The notes under the pieces: generated by a model
The model's input: only the letters and a program-made list of their open reading frames with translations
Database searches by the model: none
What the model was told of the DNA's origin: nothing
Made by a program: the position numbers and the translations under genes
Part shown: piece by piece, positions 1 through 5,850 of the stretch
Numbering within the stretch: position 1 is the first letter of the stretch
Layout of the letters: each line of letters starts with the position of its first letter
Assembly (NCBI GenBank): GCA_002256705.1
Contig: NQJI01000016.1
Coordinates: 1 to 12,370 of the forward strand
DNA from: Methylococcaceae bacterium NSM2-1
GTDB lineage: Bacteria > Pseudomonadota > Gammaproteobacteria > Methylococcales > Methylomonadaceae
DNA length: 12,370 nt
Direction of reading: 5' to 3'

Positions 1-168
1 TATCGTTTTTTGATTGCAGCGCTGTCTGATTTCATATTGAATGTGGCGATTAAATTAAGTTGTCGAATATTACAGCGCGAACTCAAGCTTCATCAACACT
101 ATTCTTTTCTGTCATGTAAAATAGATTATCTCCCGGCGCAACCGCCGGAAGCGGATTGTATTCTCTAG
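1..168 (+). CDS. possible C-terminal end of an unidentified protein (cut by window edge)
   Basis: Frame 1 is open from the first base to a TAG at 166-168, giving 55 residues that end PPEADCIL. The other two plus-strand frames close within the first 30 bases. The reading has a hydrophobic start (RFLIAALSDFILNVAIKL) followed by a basic and polar tail. I do not recognise the family. An open run of this length could occur by chance, so coding status is uncertain. If real, the gene lies on the same strand as ribA and ends 48 bases before it. Confidence 0.35.
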   Translation, partial: YRFLIAALSDFILNVAIKLSCRILQRELKLHQHYSFLSCKIDYLPAQPPEADCIL

Positions 169-216
169 CAGGCATTTGAGAACAAGAAATAAAGTATTTT
201 GGATTAGTTTATAGAC

Positions 217-822
217 GTGAAAGCACAACTAAAAGATTTGGTACAGACGCCACTCCCGACAGAACACGGCGAGTTTATTCTGCATTATTACAGTAATACG
301 ATTGATAAAAAGGAGCATGTAGCCCTGGTTAAAGGCGACGTTGCAAACCGGGAAAATGTGCCCGTGCGTATTCACTCCGAGTGTTTTACCGGCGATGTCC
401 TGGGTTCCAGGCGTTGTGATTGCGGCGAACAGCTGGCAATGGCCATGCAACTTATTAATGAAGCCGGTTACGGTGTATTGATTTATCTGCGTCAGGAAGG
501 ACGAGGTATAGGCTTGCTGAAAAAACTGCAGGCCTATAATTTGCAGGACAAAGGGATGGATACGGTTGACGCTAATATTCATTTGGGGCATCTTGCCGAT
601 GAGAGGGAATACAGTATTGCCGCATTAATGCTGGAAGATCTGCATGTAAAATCAATACAACTGATGACCAACAACCCGAAGAAAATAGATGAGTTGAAAA
701 AACTGGGCATTAAGGTGGTAGGTCGTATTCCCGTGGAAGTAGTGGCTCACGATGACAACGTTGATTATTTAAAAACCAAAGCAGAAAAAATGGCTCATAT
801 GTTGTTTGAGCCTAAAAAATAG
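217..822 (+). CDS. ribA: GTP cyclohydrolase II
   Basis: RibA opens the imidazole ring of GTP, releasing formate and pyrophosphate, to give 2,5-diamino-6-ribosylamino-4(3H)-pyrimidinone 5'-phosphate. This is the first committed step of riboflavin/FAD synthesis, in the cytosol. The 201-residue protein matches the usual length of the stand-alone enzyme (E. coli RibA is 196). Visible hallmarks are HSECFTGD (53-60), the zinc cysteines C56, C67 and C69 in SRRCDCG, the phosphate/GTP loop LRQEGRGIG (91-99), Y107, D128 and R130 in the catalytic segment LADER, NNPKK (152-156) and the C-terminal TKAEKMAH. There is no fused RibB domain. The start is GTG: an in-frame TAG at 205-207 lies just upstream, so no earlier start is possible. 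No good Shine-Dalgarno is seen. The gene converges with the amidohydrolase gene, with only 25 bases between stops. Confidence 0.96.
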   Translation: MKAQLKDLVQTPLPTEHGEFILHYYSNTIDKKEHVALVKGDVANRENVPVRIHSECFTGDVLGSRRCDCGEQLAMAMQLINEAGYGVLIYLRQEGRGIGLLKKLQAYNLQDKGMDTVDANIHLGHLADEREYSIAALMLEDLHVKSIQLMTNNPKKIDELKKLGIKVVGRIPVEVVAHDDNVDYLKTKAEKMAHMLFEPKK

Positions 823-847
823 CAGAGACCAGACTTTGTGGCTACCC

Positions 848-2050
848 TTATACAAGCTTCATTTCAACCAGCTTGACCCAGTAAGCCGCGCCGACCGGCA
901 ATATCTCATCGTTAAAATCATAGTGCGGGTTATGCAGCAAACAGCTGTTTTCAGAAGAACCGTTACCTATCCAGATATAGCAGCCCGGTTTTTTTTGCAG
1001 CATGAAGGCAAAATCTTCTGAACCCATGCTGGGTATCGGCTGTTGATTGACACAGTCCTCCCCGGCTACCGCTTGTGCCGCTTTTAGTGCGATAGCTGTC
1101 TCAGCTTCGGTATTAAAGGTGACCGGATAACCCGCATTTTCCGGGTTAAAGCGGATGTCTGCGCTAACGTCAAAACCCCCACAAATGCTATTAACCAATT
1201 GAGTGATTTTATTGGCAATGGTTGTTTGGACCGTGCTGCTAAAACATCTGAAAGTGCCTCTTAACATCACTGATTCCGGTATCGCATTCCAGGTATTTCC
1301 TGCATGAATCTGGGTAATACTGACGACTGCGGGATCGGCCGGATTAATGGTTCTACTGACGATGGTTTGTAAGGCATTGATCAATTGAGCAGAGGCGACA
1401 ATGGCATCATTACCCAAATGTGGCATCGCTGCATGGGTCGCCTGCCCGGTGATAGTAATTTCAAAACAGTCAAACGAGGCCATCATTGCACCTGGTTTAA
1501 CCGCAAAATGGCCTGATGGAATATCCGGAAAATTGTGCATGCCAAAAACACAATCAGCCGGAAATTTTTCAAATAACCCGTCAACTATCATCTGCCTGGC
1601 GCCAGCCCGGCCTTCCTCGGCAGGTTGAAAAATAAAATACACTGTACCGTTGAAATTGCGGTTATCAGCTAAATACTTGGCAGCGCCCAGCAACATTGCC
1701 GAATGGCCGTCATGACCACAGGCGTGCATTATGCCATCGTGGCGCGATTTATAGGTATAAGTGTTCTGTTCCTGTATGAATAAAGCATCCATATCGGCAC
1801 GCAAGGCAATTTTATGGTCACTGTTCCCTGCTGAAAGCGCGGCAACAATACCGGTCTTGCCTAGCCCCAGATGAATATCCAGTCCGAAACTTGTCAGTTT
1901 ATCAGCGATAAATCTTGCTGTTTCCGTCTCTTCAAAGGCGGTTTCAGGAAACTGATGCAGATGCCGCCGCCATTGGCGCATGTCTGCGTGAAGTTGCTTT
2001 ATATCATTTGCTATAGCCATGCTAAACCGCTCTGAATTTAATGAAGCCAT
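848..2050 (-). CDS. M20-family amidohydrolase (hippurate/IAA-amino-acid hydrolase type)
   Basis: This is a di-metal amidohydrolase that hydrolyses N-acyl amino acids or related amides; the actual substrate cannot be read from sequence. The 400-residue length fits the M20D group. Seen in order: RRHLHQFPE (28-36), RADMDAL (84-90), the metal motif HACGHDGH (109-116, with C111 and H113), FQPAEEG (141-147, catalytic E145 and metal ligand E146), GMHN (H172), a dimerisation-domain segment ATHAAMPHLG around H206, MGSEDFA (352-358) and the last metal ligand H383 in LLHNPH. Cysteine in the first metal motif is typical of hippuricase-like members. No signal peptide is seen, so it is probably cytosolic. 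It lies 59 bases downstream of the ATP-grasp-like gene on the same strand, so co-transcription is likely. An alternative start is the ATG at 2018-2020 (M11); neither start has a strong ribosome binding site. Confidence 0.92.
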   Translation of the reverse strand: MASLNSERFSMAIANDIKQLHADMRQWRRHLHQFPETAFEETETARFIADKLTSFGLDIHLGLGKTGIVAALSAGNSDHKIALRADMDALFIQEQNTYTYKSRHDGIMHACGHDGHSAMLLGAAKYLADNRNFNGTVYFIFQPAEEGRAGARQMIVDGLFEKFPADCVFGMHNFPDIPSGHFAVKPGAMMASFDCFEITITGQATHAAMPHLGNDAIVASAQLINALQTIVSRTINPADPAVVSITQIHAGNTWNAIPESVMLRGTFRCFSSTVQTTIANKITQLVNSICGGFDVSADIRFNPENAGYPVTFNTEAETAIALKAAQAVAGEDCVNQQPIPSMGSEDFAFMLQKKPGCYIWIGNGSSENSCLLHNPHYDFNDEILPVGAAYWVKLVEMKLV

Positions 2051-2109
2051 AATGCTACAACCAAAGCCGGATTACACAAAAACTTGTTGGTTGCCAAAAC
2101 TGAAAAGCT

Positions 2110-3456
2110 TTAACTTATTCCATTATCTGGGCAAGGAACAACCATAACCTGGGCAAAGCCCCCGCCGGGAGTACGGAAATTGGTCGTTTGCCCTTGATAT
2201 AAACGGGCGCTTATCAATTGGGTCTGACCTTTATAAACGTAATGACGCAGATCAAGTTTGAAATCGACGATTTTATTTTCTACTTCCAGTTGCCGTTCAC
2301 TAGGTTGTACCAGTTTTTGGGCAACATAATCACTCTGCAGAATTTCACCAAAAACCCGCCGGGTTAATTTGTCACCACGGTATGCGGCTTTGCTGCCGTA
2401 ACCTTTAGCGGGTTTGAAAAACAAATGCTTGCGGGCAGCCCACAGGATTTCGGCATCGTCTGGGTCTACCGAAACTGTATGGGCGATGCCTGTAAGAAGT
2501 ATGGCTCGCGTTTTCGCTTCGACTCCGATATCGATCAATGCTGCTTCGTCAGTCAATAGTGTCAGGTTTCTTTTGTCTGCGTAAAGTGCGTGGGCCCGTG
2601 GATGGGGGGTAACAACTACCGCTTTCGCCAGGTAGGCTTTGAGTAAAGATTTGTGTGCCATCGCTTCCAAGCCGAAATCTGTCAGTCGATTGTAGACAAG
2701 ATCGATACGCTGATTGCCGTGCCAAAGTGCTTGGTCATGATAAGCAAGTTCAGATGGATCGCAAATAACGGCGTTGATGTTGTTTTGTTCAAACAGTTTT
2801 TTGAACAAAATAAACTCAGGCAGCATATATTGGCTTTGCGGATTTTCATCGACGATAGCGATCGAGCGTAAAGGCTGTTGACCTTGTTCAACTTGCCACT
2901 CTTCAAGAAACATCTCAATAAATGCTTTTTCCGGATTATTGGTGATTGTTGAGTCTGTTGTGCGTGCCGGTAATTCTTCTCCCGCCAGATCGCAACAGAC
3001 TTTTTGGGTACGCGCCACGATGGCATTGAGTAAGGCTCCACCAGCATTAGAGTTTATTTCAATCAATTGCGGTCCTTCGGTACTCAGATGAAAGTCATAA
3101 CCGAAAAAAACGCTGTGCGCCTTGGTGATGAATTTCGCCGCGTCGGGGGCGTACGCAAGGACACGTTCCTGATAAGCGGGCAATGCTATAACGCTTTCAA
3201 CCGCAGCAATGATGTCACGCTGTCTTTGTATACAGGTATCAGTGACAAATACGGCAGATTCGGCAAAAAGGTGAGGGCGTTCTTCAATGATCATTCGGTA
3301 CAGATTAATATCGCCTTGCTGTTGCCATAATTCCGCACGTAATGCTTCCAGATTGAGCGACACGCAGCGGCATTGGCTATTGAGCTGTTCCACCCTTTGT
3401 TCGCATTGGTGACCGATGGCCGTCTGTGACAGGCCTAAAATAGAAGAGAGCGTCAT
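2110..3456 (-). CDS. protein with ATP-grasp-like motifs in permuted order, probable amide/peptide ligase
   Basis: This 448-residue protein carries motifs resembling ATP-grasp ligases, which join a carboxylate to an amine through an acyl-phosphate. The metal-binding style segment LIEINSNAGGALLN (131-144, E133/N135/N137) follows FGYDFHL (118-124). It sits in the N-terminal half, before the putative nucleotide-binding lysine loop FFKPAKGYGSKAAYRG (346-361) and the C-terminal DLRHYVYKG (402-410) and FRTPGGGFA (427-435). In ordinary ATP-grasp enzymes the E-x-N motif comes last, so the order suggests a circularly permuted member. That is an inference from motif order, not from an alignment. The substrate is unknown. 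It is probably cytosolic, with no signal peptide or membrane segment. It is the first gene of a two-gene minus-strand unit with the M20 amidohydrolase. Its ATG at 3454-3456 is the first in the frame and has no clear Shine-Dalgarno. Confidence 0.72.
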   Translation of the reverse strand: MTLSSILGLSQTAIGHQCEQRVEQLNSQCRCVSLNLEALRAELWQQQGDINLYRMIIEERPHLFAESAVFVTDTCIQRQRDIIAAVESVIALPAYQERVLAYAPDAAKFITKAHSVFFGYDFHLSTEGPQLIEINSNAGGALLNAIVARTQKVCCDLAGEELPARTTDSTITNNPEKAFIEMFLEEWQVEQGQQPLRSIAIVDENPQSQYMLPEFILFKKLFEQNNINAVICDPSELAYHDQALWHGNQRIDLVYNRLTDFGLEAMAHKSLLKAYLAKAVVVTPHPRAHALYADKRNLTLLTDEAALIDIGVEAKTRAILLTGIAHTVSVDPDDAEILWAARKHLFFKPAKGYGSKAAYRGDKLTRRVFGEILQSDYVAQKLVQPSERQLEVENKIVDFKLDLRHYVYKGQTQLISARLYQGQTTNFRTPGGGFAQVMVVPCPDNGIS

Positions 3457-3666
3457 TTTAGTTCAATTGTTGCAGGTAAAGATCCGGGCTAAATCCGGAG
3501 AGTTTAATAGTGGGTTATTTAAGTGATGGTAGATATGTGGATTATTGATCATATCAAGGGGGGCTAATAATAGAACAAACTATAGATTATACCCATTACT
3601 TATTTTTATATGTTCAATGAGACACAAGAGATGTTTTTTTGAATAGTAAGTCATATAACACAATAT

Positions 3667-3702
3667 TTAATTAAACTGTGTTATATAACATAGTTTAATT
3701 AA
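3667..3702. promoter_or_regulatory. 36-bp near-perfect palindrome, putative regulator binding site
   Basis: The two 18-base arms are complementary at 17 of 18 positions about a centre between 3684 and 3685. The single mismatch is G3678 against T3691. The core TGTTATATAACA (3679-3690) is perfect. Related half-sites occur as ATAACACA at 3655-3662 and TGTGTTAT at 3716-3723, giving three clusters about 30 bp apart. The centre lies roughly 98 bp upstream of the predicted start of transcription of the sigma-54-like promoter, a distance typical for enhancer-binding activators. Which protein binds is unknown. It is not followed by a T-tract in a gene-end context, so a terminator role is less likely. 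Confidence 0.55.
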
Positions 3703-3756
3703 TCGGGATGGGTCTTGTGTTATACAAAAATTAATTAAATCAGCTTGTTAGAATTT

Positions 3757-3772
3757 TGGCATCAATCATGCT
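3757..3772 (+). promoter_or_regulatory. putative sigma-54 (-24/-12) promoter
   Basis: TGGCAT at 3757-3762, five bases, then ATGCT at 3768-3772 matches the consensus TGGCAC-N5-TTGCW at 9 of 11 defined positions. The invariant GG and GC doublets have exactly the right spacing. Transcription would begin near 3783, leaving a leader of about 37 nt with a good ribosome binding site before the ATG at 3820. No better sigma-70 pair is seen here. Inference from sequence match only. Confidence 0.55.
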
Positions 3773-3808
3773 TTTAATTATGTATGTTTTGTTAATTAAT
3801 TGTATAGC

Positions 3809-3815
3809 AGAGGTG
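3809..3815 (+). promoter_or_regulatory. ribosome binding site of the 71-aa membrane protein
   Basis: AGAGGTG lies 4 bases before the ATG at 3820 and supports that start and the reality of the small gene. Confidence 0.6.
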
Positions 3816-3819
3816 AATA

Positions 3820-4035
3820 ATGAATCAGCAATTAGCACACACAGAAGTTAAAGAAACCAATAATGGCTCTTTGTTATTAGGGACTGGATTAGTTGTTGCA
3901 TCAATGATTTTAGTGCCGGCTTTGGCGGTTAGGCTTGGCTTGGGGGCTAGTTTGACGGGGGCGTTAAGAATTGCCCTGATGAAGGCATCGAGTCGAGCGG
4001 TCAGTGGCACGACTGATGTTTCTAAAGCAGCTTAA
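3820..4035 (+). CDS. small hydrophobic membrane protein, function unknown
   Basis: The 71-residue product has a polar N-terminus (1-16), a strongly hydrophobic, Gly/Leu/Val-rich segment (17-38, SLLLGTGLVVASMILVPALA), a second amphipathic or hydrophobic stretch (41-54) and a short polar tail. This predicts an inner-membrane protein with one or two helices. No cysteine or histidine metal motif is present. I do not recognise the family; small glycine-rich membrane proteins of this look do occur beside heavy-metal ATPase genes. Support for a real gene is the good ribosome binding site, the sigma-54-like promoter and the palindromic upstream site. It is separated from the next gene by about 600 bp, so it is probably its own transcript. 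The TAA stop lies within a TTAATTAA octamer. Confidence 0.65.
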   Translation: MNQQLAHTEVKETNNGSLLLGTGLVVASMILVPALAVRLGLGASLTGALRIALMKASSRAVSGTTDVSKAA

Positions 4036-4083
4036 TTAAACGTGTCCACCATTAACGCCATTTAATACTGTTATTCAAAATTT

Positions 4084-4150
4084 ACGAAAGAGAGTTAAAA
4101 ACTTTTGGCTACCAACTTTAGTTGGTTCGGCTTTAAGTCAAGTCTTTCGT
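4084..4150. repeat. imperfect long inverted repeat / hairpin
   Basis: The outer arms ACGAAAG (4084-4090) and CTTTCGT (4144-4150) are perfectly complementary. The inner arms ACCAACT (4111-4117) and AGTTGGT (4120-4126) form a perfect 7-bp stem with a 2-base spacer. The sequence between is partly complementary with small offsets. It could be a structured RNA element, a decayed miniature mobile element or a hairpin at the 3' end of the small-gene transcript. Confidence 0.45.
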
Positions 4151-4200
4151 GGTGAACTATGAGGTTGCCGAATAGTTACCAAGAACGGCTTAATCAATCA

Positions 4201-4330
4201 CCCTTCGACAAGCTCTCATCCCTGCCGGCTTTATCTGTAAGTAGCTCGTCATTCCTGCAAGGAGGCAGGTATGACGAATTACCAAAGTGTTTATGTATAA
4301 AGTTTAAGGGACAAGCTCAGGGCGAACGGT
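4201..4330. repeat. probable interspersed intergenic repeat with internal hairpin
   Basis: The borders carry CCCTTCGACAAGCTC (4201-4215) and GGACAAGCTCAGGGCGAACG (4309-4328), sharing the direct repeat GACAAGCTC. Such TTCGACAAGCTCAGG...CGAACGG strings are familiar as dispersed intergenic repeats in many proteobacteria. Inside lies a hairpin, TCGTCATTCCTGC (4246-4258) against GCAGGTATGACGA (4265-4277), 12 of 13 pairs with a 6-base loop. Its CGTCATTCC...TGACG form is also typical of dispersed hairpin repeats. Copy number elsewhere cannot be judged from this window. Confidence 0.5.
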
Positions 4331-4638
4331 GAAGCCTTATTGCATACCCCGATTTATGCATCATTAAATTGATAACCAAGACTTGGTTTTAGGCGTGCCT
4401 TTTGGCCTGACATCCTCGGCTTTTCTACCCAATGAGGTCTAGCTGATGGCGTTTTATTGGCCGATCAGTTTTGATAGCTGGCTTGAGCCCTGTTTCAACT
4501 GATTCTATAAGGCGGCTTTTTTTTACCTGCCTGGCTTATGGCATCATCACTAGCGGTCAAGGAGGAATTCCTGGCTGTTGTAGTTAAATTCATATTTTGC
4601 TAATATAGCAAGCAAGCTAAATAATATAGTTTATTATA

Positions 4639-4821
4639 ATGACTGATACTAAAAAAGTGTGTGATCTTTGCGGGTTACCGGTCGAAACGCCTGGTTTTAT
4701 ATTGAAAACTAAAGAAGGCGATAAAGCATTTTGTTGCGAAGGGTGCAAGGGTATTTATCACCTTTTAAATGAAGATTTGATTCTGCCCGAGTCAGACCAA
4801 ACCGAATTATTCACCAATTAA
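4639..4821 (+). CDS. free-standing CxxC/CCxGC metal-binding protein (CcoI/FixI N-terminal-domain-like)
   Basis: The 60-residue protein has CDLCGLPV (C8, C11) and FCCEGCKGIY (C32, C33, C36), with little else. This cysteine arrangement is that of the short metal-binding domain at the N-terminus of CcoI/FixI-type copper P-type ATPases (Pfam name from memory: ATPase-cat_bd). Here it is a separate soluble protein, so a role as a copper chaperone, or a domain acting in trans on the ATPase at 6011-8461, is inferred. It has no signal peptide and is presumably cytosolic. The ATG at 4639 has no Shine-Dalgarno; the upstream bases are almost pure A/T. Translation is therefore either leaderless or weak, or depends on local lack of structure. 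The next gene starts 26 bases downstream, which suggests an operon. Confidence 0.85.
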   Translation: MTDTKKVCDLCGLPVETPGFILKTKEGDKAFCCEGCKGIYHLLNEDLILPESDQTELFTN

Positions 4822-4847
4822 TTTAAAACTTATTAAGGAAAAATAAA

Positions 4848-5114
4848 ATGAAGCATGCGGATAATTCAATGACTAAAGAAATTGTAAAGGGTTCAATTGT
4901 TTCATCTACGGTACATACGGGGAGTAGATTGATGAGTAAAGTTGCTAAACATCCGGTTCTTGTTTTTGGCTTAGGTCTGGTAGCCGGCTATCTGGTCTAT
5001 AAATACAGAAAAGAAATAATTTCCAGCACAACCAGAGCGGTGGATGCCGGTAAAGATTTCGTGTTACAGCAAAAAGAAAATCTGGAAGATATAGTTGCTG
5101 AAAGCAAGGAATAA
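4848..5114 (+). CDS. small single-pass membrane protein (YtxH-like layout)
   Basis: The product has 88 residues: a polar N-terminal part (1-34), one transmembrane helix (about 36-52, HPVLVFGLGLVAGYLVYKYR) bounded by positive residues on the cytoplasmic side, and a charged, probably helical C-terminus (55-88). The arrangement resembles YtxH-type or membrane-anchored coiled-coil small proteins, but no family is certain. No cysteine is present; two histidines (H3, H23) lie in the N-terminal part and H35 at the helix edge. The start is supported by AAGGA at 4835-4839, 8 bases before the ATG. It lies 26 bases after the metal-binding protein gene and is followed by hairpins with a T-tract, so the first transcript of the run may end here. 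The function is probably tied to the metal ATPase cluster by context only. Confidence 0.75.
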   Translation: MKHADNSMTKEIVKGSIVSSTVHTGSRLMSKVAKHPVLVFGLGLVAGYLVYKYRKEIISSTTRAVDAGKDFVLQQKENLEDIVAESKE

Positions 5115-5139
5115 TTTGCAGATTATTGACTAAAGTTGG

Positions 5140-5159
5140 TTCATTCTTTACAGAATGAA
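5140..5159 (+). promoter_or_regulatory. perfect 8-bp hairpin with TTAC tetraloop
   Basis: TTCATTCT (5140-5147) and AGAATGAA (5152-5159) pair perfectly around TTAC. It sits just before the terminator hairpin. An alternative pairing, AATGA (5154-5158) with TCATT (5165-5169), would exclude this hairpin, so a switch is conceivable but unproven. Confidence 0.45.
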
Positions 5160-5169
5160 TGACTTCATT

Positions 5170-5220
5170 AACGGGTGTTTTTCCTGTCGGCATGAATACA
5201 GGGCACCCGTTTTGTTTTTC
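5170..5220 (+). terminator. rho-independent terminator (possible attenuator)
   Basis: AACGGGTG (5170-5177) pairs perfectly with CACCCGTT (5204-5211). An inner helix, CCTGT (5183-5187) with ACAGG (5198-5202), stacks inside it. A T-rich run TTTTGTTTTTC follows (5210-5220). It ends just before the ribosome binding site (AGGGGG, 5222-5227) of the next gene. It may therefore separate two transcripts or attenuate transcription into the ATPase genes. Confidence 0.75.
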
Positions 5221-5238
5221 TAGGGGGCTTATTTAGTT

Positions 5239-5850
5239 ATGTCTATCCAAAAAGAATTTGTGCTGCGTTATCGAGTGGACGGGCATATAAGGTTTCAAAT
5301 ACCGGCCCAGATTTGTAATGTTGATGTAGCCAAAGCGGTAACGGGTGGTATTTCTGGAATAGACGGGGTATACCGCGTTAATCTCTATCGCAGTCAGCAG
5401 AAATTATCTATTCGTTTCGATGAATCTGTTTGTGATTTCAAGTCATTGGCCCATCAATTGTTTGATTTGCTTGTCGAACTGGAAAAAAAAGGCGGCTTAA
5501 AACCAAAGCCTGTTTCAAAATCAGCTCTTTGGAAGGAAAAAGCCAAATCCAGATTAGATGATTTTAAAGCGACACGGTGGGCCAAAGAAAAATTTGGCGA
5601 TGTAAAAGAGACCGTTCAGGCGGCCAAAGTCATTACCAGGCTGGGCATGAAAAAACCTACGGCTTTCATGAAAGACCCGGAAAAAGCCATCATTGATTTT
5701 TTAAATGATATTCTGGTGATCTTTCTTATAAGGCTGCACTGGAACGATATTACTCAAAATTGGCTTGTTAAACCCCTCAAGTATCGTTATGAATGGATGG
5801 CTCTGTTTTATATGTTTTTTTTGCTGGTTCGTTCGCGTAAAAAAAAATAA
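5239..5850 (+). CDS. membrane-associated protein with cysteine-less HMA-like domain
   Basis: The protein has 203 residues. Residues 7-80 read as a ferredoxin-like HMA fold (pattern VDGHIRFQIP ... GGISGIDGVYRVNLY ... LSIRFDE) but lack the CxxC metal motif. The same layout (RRIRIMSP ... [15 protein letters not shown]) begins the ATPase encoded next, so the two domains look paralogous. A basic, helical linker follows (90-150). Then come two hydrophobic segments (about 152-165 and 185-198) and a KKK tail, suggesting attachment to the inner membrane. A partner or regulatory role toward the ATPase is inferred, not shown. AGGGGG lies 11 bases before the ATG. The gene is preceded by the terminator-like hairpin. 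A 160-bp gap to the ATPase ATG shows no terminator. Confidence 0.78.
   Translation: MSIQKEFVLRYRVDGHIRFQIPAQICNVDVAKAVTGGISGIDGVYRVNLYRSQQKLSIRFDESVCDFKSLAHQLFDLLVELEKKGGLKPKPVSKSALWKEKAKSRLDDFKATRWAKEKFGDVKETVQAAKVITRLGMKKPTAFMKDPEKAIIDFLNDILVIFLIRLHWNDITQNWLVKPLKYRYEWMALFYMFFLLVRSRKKK

Larger units (their letters stand above)
3457..3819. promoter_or_regulatory. AT-rich divergent regulatory region
   Basis: This 363-bp gap separates the minus-strand ATP-grasp-like gene from the plus-strand small membrane protein. It is clearly more AT-rich than its flanks. It holds a near-perfect 36-bp palindrome, two outlying TGTGTTAT elements, four TTAATTAA octamers and a sigma-54-like promoter, listed separately. 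Two small dyads also lie here: TCCGG/CCGGA at 3483-3499 and TTGAT/ATCAA at 3545-3557. I see no convincing -35/-10 pair for the minus-strand gene. Confidence 0.6.
4036..4638. other. 600-bp intergenic region with hairpin repeats, no convincing gene
   Basis: No reading frame of persuasive length or family is visible on either strand. The stretch holds a long imperfect inverted repeat (4084-4150), a repeat-like element (4201-4330), and a strong but orphan Shine-Dalgarno-like AAGGAGG at 4559-4565 followed by the palindrome AGGAATTCCT (4563-4572). A small dyad TTGCTA/TAGCAA lies at 4597-4611, shortly before the next gene. It may include decayed sequence; short open runs on the minus strand around 4340-4540 look protein-like but shift frame and match nothing I know. 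Confidence 0.6.

Noticed and set aside
83..175. A 30-residue minus-strand frame starting at an ATG (MPAREYNPLPAVAPGDNLFY...).
   Set aside because: Too short, no ribosome binding site, and it competes with an open plus-strand frame.
229..591. A 120-codon minus-strand open frame inside ribA.
   Set aside because: It lies entirely antisense to a clearly conserved gene and has no family motif.
2653..3330. Open frames on both strands inside the ATP-grasp-like gene.
   Set aside because: They overlap a longer frame with recognisable motifs and read as unrelated low-quality sequence.
4501..4530. T-tract after GGCGGC at 4511-4524 as a terminator.
   Set aside because: No complementary stem is found upstream of the T-run.
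4430..4537. Minus-strand protein-like fragments (e.g. ESVETGLKPAIKTDRPIKRH).
   Set aside because: Short, no start codon, frames shift, and no family recognised; mentioned only as possible decay.
4538..4603. A 21-codon frame (MASSLAVKEEF...) over the strong AAGGAGG.
   Set aside because: Very short and unlike any known peptide; the Shine-Dalgarno-like string falls inside it and no start codon is suitably placed after it.
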